Origin: Polyangiaceae bacterium
GTDB lineage: Bacteria; Myxococcota_A; Polyangia; Polyangiales; Polyangiaceae
Direction of reading: 5' to 3'
NCBI GenBank assembly: GCA_041389725.1
Contig: JAWKRG010000017.1
Coordinates: 1 to 64,000 of the forward strand
Length of the DNA: 64,000 bases
Below, one piece after another: positions 1 through 6,266 of this stretch (within the stretch, counting starts at the first letter, position 1; every line of letters starts with the position of its first letter). The position numbers were made by a program, and so were the translations under genes. The notes below the pieces were generated by a model that was given only the letters and a program-made list of their open reading frames with translations, made no database searches and was not told the DNA's origin.

Positions 1-1
1 T

Positions 2-337
2 GCGGCGGTACGCCGTTTGTTTCACAAGCTAGGGACCGAAGGAGAAGTAGCCCACATGACTGCAGCTCACATCTTGACGAAGCAAGCGCGCCTCGAAGGA
101 CGGGTCGAAGGACGCGCGGAGGGACGCGTCGCGGGACGCACTGAAGGGCGCGCTGCCCTCATCGTACAGCAGCTCTCCGCTAGGTTTGGCAACCTGCCAG
201 AATCTGTGCAGGCGCGAGTCCACGCTGCGTCGGAGCGCGCGCTGGACGCCATGGCCGTGCGCTTGCTTTCGGCCGAGAGCCTCGACGAGGTGCTCGCGCT
301 GGCGAATGGGAGTGCGGGGGGATCGCGCAGAGAGTAG
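2..337 (+). CDS. C-terminal part of an Rpn-family (DUF4351) protein, 5' end outside window
   Basis: The frame is open to the window edge and a TTG at 17 is a poor start, so I read this as the tail of a longer gene. The visible part has a charged repeat of the form EGRxEGR (about residues 30-48), then a helical segment with FGNLPESVQARV and ending SLDEVLALA. This arrangement is typical of the DUF4351 tail of Rpn/PD-(D/E)XK nuclease-like proteins, which are usually about 300 residues. The nuclease core is not in the window, so activity cannot be judged. The stop codon abuts a hairpin-headed repeat. Confidence 0.6.
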   Translation, partial: AAVRRLFHKLGTEGEVAHMTAAHILTKQARLEGRVEGRAEGRVAGRTEGRAALIVQQLSARFGNLPESVQARVHAASERALDAMAVRLLSAESLDEVLALANGSAGGSRRE

Positions 338-418
338 GCGGGCCGCCCGCCTCGCGTGGTGCGGGTCTGCAGCGGGTTGCGATGAGAAGAGCGCGGCACC
401 GGCGCGCGTGTGCGGCGG
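337..418 (+). repeat. Hairpin-headed direct repeat, copy A
   Basis: It opens with a near-perfect hairpin (GGCGGGC, one base, GCCCGCC, 337-351) followed by about 65 bp starting TCGCGTGGTGCGGGT. A second copy lies at 1171-1260 in the same orientation. The hairpin arms are kept in both copies although the loop differs. The two copies bracket the toxin-antitoxin pair. Confidence 0.6.
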
Positions 419-726
419 CTAGGTTGAGAAGTCGGGTTGTTTCTCGCCGACGGCATTCCAGAGCGTGATGACGCCGACCACGCTGCGGGCATCGTCGACG
501 TGGAAGTACACGAAGTCTTGTGTCTTCGGCATCAACACACGCCAGATGAGCTGTCCTCGGACGTGCATGTAGCGCTGGGCTCCCGCCGTAGGGGAGTTGC
601 CCAGCCTCACCGCGACTGCGCGCAGTTCTTCGCGGAACAGGTCCGGCGCCTTGTCGCGATGCGCCTCCACCACCGTCGCTTCTCTCTGGCTGCCTCCCGC
701 GCTTCACAGGAGAAGTGGACGATCAC
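419..726 (-). pseudogene. RelE/ParE-type toxin, frameshifted
   Basis: A GTG at 724-726, two bases after the antitoxin stop, opens a frame reading VIVHFSCEAREAAREKRRWW. That frame is then lost near 668, and the family sequence resumes in another frame as EAHRDKAPDLFREELRAV and continues to the stop at 419. WWxxxRxxAPDLFxEEL is the usual pattern of RelE/ParE toxins, and one extra G in the GG run near 668 would join the halves. Either the toxin is inactivated by a 1-bp deletion or this is a sequencing error. The C-terminal half (HVRGQLIWRVL, DFVYFHVDDA) looks intact. Confidence 0.65.
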
Positions 727-728
727 GA

Positions 729-968
729 TCAGCGCTCGAGTTCGGCGAGGACTTCGTCGGCGTCAACTACTTCGCCGCGCTCGAGTTGCCCGAGTCCACG
801 TTCAATCGAGCAATGAAGTTCAGCGCGCTCTCTGTCGCTGAGTGAATCGCCCTCGGAGTTGCACAGGTATACCGTCACCGGCATGCCATTGGTGAGCTCC
901 GTCGGTTCATCGAGGACGATTTGCCCGTTCCTCACATGTGCTTTGAGCGCGTTCACGAGACTGAGCAT
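729..968 (-). CDS. Antitoxin partner of the RelE/ParE-type toxin
   Basis: This 79-residue protein starts at the ATG at 968; an upstream in-frame extension is arginine-rich and looks non-coding. The N-terminal half (HVRNGQIVLDEPTELTNGMPVTVYL) resembles the small beta-strand domain common in antitoxins paired with ParE-like toxins. The acidic C-terminus (DADEVLAELE) would be the toxin-binding tail. It is the first gene of a two-gene operon, two bases ahead of the toxin. In such pairs the antitoxin neutralises the toxin and often represses the operon. Assignment rests on gene order and resemblance. Confidence 0.6.
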   Translation of the reverse strand: MLSLVNALKAHVRNGQIVLDEPTELTNGMPVTVYLCNSEGDSLSDRERAELHCSIERGLGQLERGEVVDADEVLAELER

Positions 969-1494
969 AGCACCACGCCGGCCCTGCGTGGCTCCGGGCC
1001 GTTGGGCGGTGTGCCAGTTGCGCCGGGCAGCAGCGGCGACCCAGCCGCGCACGATTGCGTTTGGCTGATACTTGTGGCGGGCGGGTGGCCGCCTTGCTTG
1101 CTGTCAGCGTGATTGCTGGTGAGTCGCATGCGCCGGCATGCGTTGGATAGCGGGAGCGTGCGGCAAGGCTGGCGGGCCTGTGGTGGGCCCGCCTCGCGTG
1201 GTGCGGGTGCGCGACGCGGTGCGATGGGAAGAGCGCGGCGCCGGCGCGAGTGTGCGAGCGATGTCGCCGCTGGCACGCAAAGAAAAACGCATGCTGCTGC
1301 ATTTCTTTGTTGACGAGTTTTCTGCGAAGGCTGGGCGCGATTGCGTCGGTGTCGTCGGGATGGCCGCTTGCCGCGCTGCAATCGCGCGCTGACGGATGAT
1401 CGCGGGTGGTGACGATTGCGCAGTCGATTCGATGTGCGTTCGTGCAGCACGCGGGCAGCCAGAGGGATGAAAAACTAGGGTGTAAGGTGCGGGT
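969..1494. other. Intergenic stretch without a convincing gene
   Basis: About 525 bp between the antitoxin start and the HNH gene. It contains repeat copy B (1171-1260) and must hold the leftward promoter of the toxin-antitoxin operon. Open frames here have no recognisable family sequence and look like chance GC-rich frames. Confidence 0.5.
1171..1260 (+). repeat. Hairpin-headed direct repeat, copy B
   Basis: It begins with an 8-bp stem, GGCGGGCC (1171-1178) and GGCCCGCC (1186-1193), then matches copy A at roughly 85% by eye through the GCGATGGGAAGAGCGCGGCG region. Same orientation as copy A at 337-418. Confidence 0.6.
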
Positions 1495-3258
1495 ATGCAC
1501 ATCGAAGGAGATCAGCGGTGCGAGGTGAACTCGGGCAAGAAGGCATACGCACCCGTGCGGATCGAGGCGAGCGTGGCGGGAGCGGGAGAGGCATACGCAC
1601 CGGTGCGGATCGAGGCGAGCGAGGCGGGAGGGACAGGCGCGGAGGATGCGAAGGCATCCGCACCGGTGCGGATCGAGGGACGGGTGGTGGAAGCAGGGCG
1701 TGTGGGTGAAGCGAAGGCATACGCACCGGTGCGGATCGAGGGACGGGTGGCGGAGCGGAGTTCCTTGGGCACGCTGTCCGACGTTGAGCTACTCGACAGC
1801 ACGCTCGTTGCATCCGCGCATGCGAACCGGGCGGTAGTGGCGCTACTCGCTCACCTGGCCGAGGTGGAGACCCGAGGCGTGCACCGCTTGTGCGCTTGTT
1901 CGAGCCTGTACACGTACTGTCGCTACGAGCTCGGTATGCCTGAGGACACAGCTCAGCGGCGAGCGCTGGCAGCGCGATTGGTGCGGCGCTTTCCGCAACT
2001 GCTCGACAAGCTTGCGTCGGGGGAGCTGCACTTGTCGGGTCTTCTGCTGCTGGGACCGCACCTGAAGCACGAGAATCTGGAGCAGCTGCTCGATGCGGCG
2101 AAGCACCGATCGAAGCGAGAGATCCTAAGCCTGGTTCGGCAGTTCGATCCTCGTCCAGACGTTCCGGCGCGGATCGAGCCCTTGGGACCGGCGCCGCGGG
2201 CTCGCAGCATGGCTGCGAACGCCGCGGGTGTGCACGCGGATACGGACGCGGGAGCGGGCGCGGAGGATGGGGTTGGCGGCCCGGGCCCAGTATCGCGAAC
2301 CGACGCAGGCGCAGGCTCCGGCGCGGACACAAGCACGGCACCGGGAACCGACGCAGGCGCAGGCTCCGGCGCGGACACAAGCACAGACGCGGACGCAGGC
2401 GCTGGCTCGGGATTGGGACTGGAATCGGGAATGGGCGCGAGAGGCGGAGCCGTCGAGCAGCGCTTCAAGGTGCAGTTCACGGCGGGAGAAGAGTACGTGC
2501 GGCTTCTTCAAGAAGCGCAGGAGCTACTTGGGCCGGGGGAGAATGGGCATGTCGTTGCGGAAGTGCACTTGCGTGCGATGCGGCTGCTCGTGCGCGAGCT
2601 GAAGAAGCGCAAATGCGCGCTGGTGGACAAGCCACGACCCAGTCGCGTTGGCACGAGTACGCACCAGCGCGGATCCGACGATGCCGAGCACACCGAGCCG
2701 CGCGAAGTTGGGGCCCGCGACCACCGACGCAACTGCGCTGAGAGTGGCGATGATACGCGCCAGAGCGCGCGCATGAATGACGACGATCCGCACCGGCGCG
2801 TACCACCGGATGGCGCCACTGACCGCGCTCGTCCGCACCGGCGCGTATCACCGGATGGCGCCACTGGCCGCGCTCGTTCGCACCGGCGCGCAGCATCGGT
2901 CGACGACGGTGAGGACCCGCGCCGGAGCGGACCGACGCTTGACGATCATGAGGATCCGCACCGGAGCGTGTGTGCCGGCACGAGCGCGGGTGGCGCGGCG
3001 TTGGAGGAGAGTCGGTACTTGCCCGCCGAGGTGCGGCGCAGTGTTTGGGAACGAGATGGCGGCAGGTGTGCGTTCGTCGATGGTCGGGGTCGGCGCTGTC
3101 GGGAACGCAGCGGCCTCGAGTTCCATCACGAGATCGCGTTCGCGAAGGGAGGGCGGCACAAGACCGAGACCGTGAGTCTTCGCTGCCGCGCGCACAACGC
3201 CCTGGCCGCAGAGCAGGACTTCGGCACGGAGCACATGGCGCGATGGAGCCAACACTGA
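1495..3258 (+). CDS. HNH endonuclease-domain protein with internal repeats
   Basis: This 587-residue protein has four visible parts. Residues 1-95 are built around four copies of YAPVRIE or APVRIE. Residues about 95-225 match the helical region of a myxobacterial HNH family (ELLDSTLVASAHANRAVVALLAHLAEVE, then RSKREILSLVRQFDPRPDVP). Next is a long low-complexity linker. Residues about 505-575 form an HNH nuclease domain (VRRSVWERDGGRCAF, LEFHHEIAFAKGG, CRAHNALAA). In related proteins the conserved part begins near residue 90, so the N-terminal 95 residues look like a repeat expansion. The ATG at 1495 has a weak AAGGTG upstream. It probably cuts DNA; the biological role is unknown. Confidence 0.75.
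   Translation: MHIEGDQRCEVNSGKKAYAPVRIEASVAGAGEAYAPVRIEASEAGGTGAEDAKASAPVRIEGRVVEAGRVGEAKAYAPVRIEGRVAERSSLGTLSDVELLDSTLVASAHANRAVVALLAHLAEVETRGVHRLCACSSLYTYCRYELGMPEDTAQRRALAARLVRRFPQLLDKLASGELHLSGLLLLGPHLKHENLEQLLDAAKHRSKREILSLVRQFDPRPDVPARIEPLGPAPRARSMAANAAGVHADTDAGAGAEDGVGGPGPVSRTDAGAGSGADTSTAPGTDAGAGSGADTSTDADAGAGSGLGLESGMGARGGAVEQRFKVQFTAGEEYVRLLQEAQELLGPGENGHVVAEVHLRAMRLLVRELKKRKCALVDKPRPSRVGTSTHQRGSDDAEHTEPREVGARDHRRNCAESGDDTRQSARMNDDDPHRRVPPDGATDRARPHRRVSPDGATGRARSHRRAASVDDGEDPRRSGPTLDDHEDPHRSVCAGTSAGGAALEESRYLPAEVRRSVWERDGGRCAFVDGRGRRCRERSGLEFHHEIAFAKGGRHKTETVSLRCRAHNALAAEQDFGTEHMARWSQH
1542..1743 (+). repeat. Four copies of a GCACCGGTGCGGATC element in the HNH gene
   Basis: The core GCATACGCACCGGTGCGGAT recurs at about 1543 (one mismatch), 1591, 1654 (with TCC for TAC) and 1717, spaced 48, 62 and 63 bp. 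Copy 3 contains the 18-bp perfect palindrome ATCCGCACCGGTGCGGAT. All copies are read in the same frame as APVRIE. Confidence 0.85.
2302..2397 (+). repeat. 48-bp tandem duplication in the HNH gene linker
   Basis: Two nearly identical 48-bp units start at 2302 and 2350 (GACGCAGGCGCAGGCTCCGG) and encode DAGAGSGADTST twice. It is a simple in-frame linker expansion. Confidence 0.8.
2779..2965 (-). repeat. Inverted copies of the HNH-gene element, 45-bp array
   Basis: CCGCACCGGCGCG recurs at 2788, 2833 and 2878 (first base T) with a 45-bp period, with looser copies near 2950. Read on the minus strand, GATCCGCACCGGCGCGTA is the reverse complement of the element at 1542-1743, allowing one change. Here it is translated in another frame as PHRRV inside 15-residue repeats. 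Confidence 0.75.
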
Positions 3259-3367
3259 GCGAACTTCCTTCACGGGCTGGGCTTGGGCGCGGCCACGACG
3301 GACGGAACCCGTCTCGGCTCTTGGGCACGGGTCCAGCCACGTCACTCGGACACGCGGACGAGTCTTC

Positions 3368-3425
3368 GTGTACGAGTACGAGTCGAGTACGAGTACGAGT
3401 CGAGTACCAGTACGAGTCGAGCACG
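3368..3425. repeat. 17-bp tandem array after the four-helix-bundle gene
   Basis: Three 17-bp units (3368, 3385, 3402) of the form GAGTACGAGTACGAGTC plus a partial fourth. The array ends 16 bp beyond the stop codon of the four-helix-bundle gene. Related GAGCACGAGTACGAG sequence recurs at about 4390-4413, on the other side of that gene. Confidence 0.8.
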
Positions 3426-3441
3426 AGCGAGGTGGCGACAA

Positions 3442-3765
3442 CTAGTGCGTCAGCTTCCACAAGGTCGCGAGAAGGTGATCGAGCTGATCGAAGACGGGCG
3501 CGAGGGCAGGCCCGCTGACGTAGCCCCAGCCCTGGGCGGCGCGGAGGCCGGCGCGGACTTCGCTGGCGCTACCGGCGGCGCTGAAGTAGCGCGAACGGCG
3601 CGTGCCGGGATCGCTCGCGGCTCCCTCGCCGAGGTTCAGCACGAAGCTGTTCGTCGCGTCGCGCAGCTGCGCGGCAAGCTTCTTGTCATGGCGCTGCACG
3701 CGAGCAACGAGCGGCGCGAGGTTGCGTTGGGTGGCGAGCGCGAGATCGAGAGTGCGAAATTGCAT
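3442..3765 (-). CDS. Four-helix-bundle protein, 23S rRNA IVP-like
   Basis: This 107-residue protein has the pattern of the four-helix-bundle family first seen in intervening sequences of 23S rRNA genes: LDLALATQRNLAPLVARV, DKKLAAQLRDATNSFVLNLGEG, RSRYFSAAGSASEVRAGL and a final amphipathic helix. The ASGSxxEV-type third helix and NLGEG turn are diagnostic. The ATG at 3765 follows AAGGAGC at good spacing. The same fold is used by the Avd accessory protein of diversity-generating retroelements, but no reverse transcriptase is present. There is no rRNA gene nearby, so this is a free-standing copy between repeat arrays. Its function is unknown. Confidence 0.75.
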   Translation of the reverse strand: MQFRTLDLALATQRNLAPLVARVQRHDKKLAAQLRDATNSFVLNLGEGAASDPGTRRSRYFSAAGSASEVRAGLRAAQGWGYVSGPALAPVFDQLDHLLATLWKLTH

Positions 3766-3791
3766 GCTGTGCTCCTTGTGGCCGCGGAGGC

Positions 3792-3813
3792 GGCTGGTTC
3801 ACCAGAACCAGCC
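3792..3813 (-). promoter_or_regulatory. Perfect 9-bp hairpin in the four-helix-bundle leader
   Basis: GGCTGGTTC (3792-3800), loop ACCA, GAACCAGCC (3805-3813). It ends 26 bp upstream of the ATG of the gene at 3442-3765, so it would fold in that gene's mRNA leader. Confidence 0.55.
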
Positions 3814-3901
3814 AGACGCCGACGCGGCACAGGGAGCCCTGCAGGCCCGCCCTCGCAATCACGCCACCCATTGCACCTCGCGCTTCGCGCTTGCGGACGC
3901 A

Positions 3902-3920
3902 GTGCCAGCGAAGCTGGCAC
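3902..3920. repeat. Perfect 8-bp hairpin
   Basis: GTGCCAGC, GAA, GCTGGCAC. It lies between the leader hairpin and the hexamer array. There is no T run after it on either strand, so a simple intrinsic terminator is unlikely. Confidence 0.55.
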
Positions 3921-3984
3921 GAGGACGCGAACGCCGATTCCTCGCCAGCAAGTGCAAACCATGTCCTGGCACAATCCCTAAACT

Positions 3985-4386
3985 TCACGGTCCCGGTCCC
4001 GGTCCCGGTCCCGGTCCCAGCCACGGATCTCGGTCCCGGTCCCGGCCACGGATCTCGGTCCCGGTCCCGGTCCCGGCCACGGATCTCGGTCCCGGCCACG
4101 GATCTCGGTCCCGGTCCCGGATCTCGGTCCCGGTCCCGGATCTCGGTCCCGGTCCCGGTCCCGGTCCCGGTCCCGGAACTCGGTCCCGGTCCCGGTCCCG
4201 GTCCCGGATCACGGTCCCGGTCCCGGATCTCGGTCCCGGTCCCGGATCACGGTCACGGCCACGGATCTCGGTCCCGGTCACGGAACTCGGTCCCGGTCAC
4301 GAAACTCGGCCACAGTCCGGGTCCCGGAACTCGGTCCCGGTCACGGATCTCGGTCCCTGTCCCGGAACCCGGTCCCGGTCTTCGGC
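3985..4386. repeat. Degenerate GGTCCC hexamer array, about 400 bp
   Basis: Runs of GGTCCC (up to five in a row) alternate with GGATCTC, GGCCAC, GGAACTC and GGTCAC variants. Homogeneous runs lie at the left and more variants at the right, suggesting slippage expansion plus decay. It sits between the two divergent genes at 3765 and 4573. Confidence 0.9.
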
Positions 4387-4572
4387 TCCGAGCACGAGCA
4401 CGAGTACGAGCGGGAGGGCAGGGCGGAAGCGAAGCGCAAGCGCGGGAGTAGACGCGCCACGCCGCCGCGCGTCGAGACGATCCAACAACCAAAGCCGGAA
4501 ATCACGAAGCTTTCCCGCGCTCGTCACTTTGCCACTTTTCCCGCCGCGCGGCCGGCTTAGGGTGACGGGGAC

Positions 4573-6090
4573 ATGGCTGTCGGCAAGGTTTGGCTCGTGG
4601 GCGCGGGTCCGGGGGATCCGGGGCTCATCACCGTGCGTGGGCTCGAGGCGCTGCGTAGCGCGGACGCCGTGCTGTATGACGCGCTCGCGCATCCCGCGCT
4701 GCTCGACGAGTGTCCGCAAGCGGACAAGCGCAACGTAGGCAAGTGCTACGGCGGTGCGAGCGCGACCCAAGAGGCGATCTGCGCGCAGCTGATTGAGCTG
4801 GCGCGATCCGGAAAGACCGTCGTGCGCCTGAAGGGCGGTGATCCGTTGTTGTTCGCGCGCGGCGCGGAAGAAGCGGAGGTGCTGAGGGCGGCGGAGATCC
4901 CCTTCGAGATCGTCCCGGGCGTGCCGTCACCAACGGCTGCGGCGGCCTATGCCGGGATCTCGCTGACGCATCGCGAGCTGTCGTCGAGCACCACCTTCAT
5001 CACCGGCAGCGACCGCGCCGGCAAAGAGTGGTCGCCGGAAGCGTGGAAGAAGCTGGCGACGGCGACGGATACCATCTGCGTGCTGATGGGTATGCGTAGA
5101 ATCGAAGAGATCACGCAGGCCATCATCGACGGCGGACGTGCAGCGTCGACGCCGGCTGCGGTGATCCAGTGGGGAACGCGGCCGGAGCAGCGCGTACTGG
5201 TGGCCACCCTGGGGGACATCGCGGCGCGGGCACGGGCGGAGGGGCTCAGCAATCCCGCCATCATCGTCGTGGGCGAAGTCGTTCGGTTGCGCGAGACACT
5301 GCGTTGGTTCGACAACCGTCCGCTCTTTGGCAAGCGCATCTTGATCCCGCGCCCACCGCATCAGGCGGGGGCTACTGCGGAGGCGATTCGCGAGCGCAGC
5401 GCCGAGCCGATCGCCTTTCCGGTGATCGAGATCATGGATCCGCCCGATCCGCAGCCCTTGCGTGATGCGATCGCGCGCTTGGCGGACTACGCTTGGGTGC
5501 TCTTCACCAGCGCGAACGGAGTGGATCGCTTCTTCGCTGCACTGCACGACGCGGGGCGGGATGCGCGGGCGCTGGGCAACGCGCGCGTCGGCGTGATCGG
5601 ACCCAAGACGGGGCACGCGTTGAGCAAGTACGGTGTGCGCCCCGATTCCGTTGCCAAGGAGTTCGTGGGGGAGAGCTTGGCGCAAGAGCTACTCGCGGCG
5701 TCGGGTCGCGGCAAGGTGCTGGTGCCGCGGGCGCTCAGTGCACGTGAGACGATGCCACAGATGCTGCGCGACGCGGGCTTCGAGGTGGACGTGGTGCCGG
5801 CTTACGAAACGAAGCCTGTGAGCGAGCGTGGCGCAGAGCTGGCGGCGCTACTGACGGCAGGCGCCGTCGACGTGATCTTGTTCACGTCGGGTTCCACTGT
5901 CGCGTCGACCTGCGAGCTGCTGGGCGACGACGCGGCGGAGCTGCTGTCGCGAGTCGTCATTGCCAGCATCGGTCCCATCACCAGTGACGCTGCACGCGCT
6001 CGGGGCCTTTCCCCGACGGTTACCGCGCAGGTGTTCACGGTGGATGGCTTGTTGGACGCGCTCGAAGCCCACTACTCGGGTGCCAACTAG
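4573..6090 (+). CDS. cobA/hemD: Uroporphyrinogen-III C-methyltransferase / uroporphyrinogen-III synthase fusion
   Basis: This 505-residue protein carries two consecutive tetrapyrrole enzymes. Residues 1-245 are an SAM-dependent uroporphyrinogen-III methyltransferase (VWLVGAGPGDPGLITVRG, VRLKGGDPLLFARG), which makes precorrin-2 for sirohaem or cobalamin. Residues about 255-505 are uroporphyrinogen-III synthase (LILIPRPPHQAG-type start, WVLFTSANGVDRF, LFTSGSTVAS), which closes the tetrapyrrole ring. The fusion occurs in several bacterial groups. It acts in the cytoplasm. No other haem gene is adjacent, so it is probably expressed alone. Confidence 0.92.
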   Translation: MAVGKVWLVGAGPGDPGLITVRGLEALRSADAVLYDALAHPALLDECPQADKRNVGKCYGGASATQEAICAQLIELARSGKTVVRLKGGDPLLFARGAEEAEVLRAAEIPFEIVPGVPSPTAAAAYAGISLTHRELSSSTTFITGSDRAGKEWSPEAWKKLATATDTICVLMGMRRIEEITQAIIDGGRAASTPAAVIQWGTRPEQRVLVATLGDIAARARAEGLSNPAIIVVGEVVRLRETLRWFDNRPLFGKRILIPRPPHQAGATAEAIRERSAEPIAFPVIEIMDPPDPQPLRDAIARLADYAWVLFTSANGVDRFFAALHDAGRDARALGNARVGVIGPKTGHALSKYGVRPDSVAKEFVGESLAQELLAASGRGKVLVPRALSARETMPQMLRDAGFEVDVVPAYETKPVSERGAELAALLTAGAVDVILFTSGSTVASTCELLGDDAAELLSRVVIASIGPITSDAARARGLSPTVTAQVFTVDGLLDALEAHYSGAN

Positions 6091-6120
6091 CGGTTGGCAA
6101 CGCCGGTTTGCGTGGGCCGC

Positions 6121-6142
6121 CGCGGGAGGCTGAGTTCCCGCG
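6121..6142 (+). terminator. Hairpin after cobA/hemD
   Basis: CGCGGGA (6121-6127) and TCCCGCG (6136-6142) form a 7-bp stem with an 8-nt loop, 31 bp past the stop codon. There is no U tract, so the terminator call is tentative. Confidence 0.35.
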
Positions 6143-6266
6143 CCAATCGCGAGATTCCGCGGGGTACTGGGGCTGGCCCCGCAATTGCTTTGTCTCCACA
6201 TCTGCGCATCAGTCGTTCCCCGGCGCGACGGTCTGTGGCTCGGGGGCACGCTAGGCTAAGGCACTC

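Larger units (their letters stand above)
3766..4572. other. Repeat-filled intergenic region of about 800 bp
   Basis: It separates the divergent four-helix-bundle gene and cobA/hemD. It holds two strong hairpins (3792-3813, 3902-3920), the GGTCCC hexamer array (3985-4386) and a stretch related to the 17-bp array (about 4390-4413). Long frames across it are repeat translations (GPGPGP, RSRSRS) and not genes. I saw no cobalamin riboswitch ahead of cobA/hemD. Confidence 0.65.

Noticed and set aside
3985..4386. CRISPR array
   Set aside because: Units are contiguous hexamers without unique spacers of uniform length, and there are no cas genes.
3368..4413. Diversity-generating retroelement around the Avd-like four-helix-bundle gene
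   Set aside because: No reverse transcriptase and no template/variable repeat pair with adenine-specific changes are present in the window.
4387..4572. Cobalamin riboswitch upstream of cobA/hemD
   Set aside because: No B12-box-like sequence or ordered stem set is visible; the region is repeat-derived and C/G-rich.
3602..4738. Long frames across the hexamer array (GPGPGP, RSRSRS)
   Set aside because: They only translate the GGTCCC repeat; no start signal, no conserved sequence, and equivalent frames exist on the other strand.
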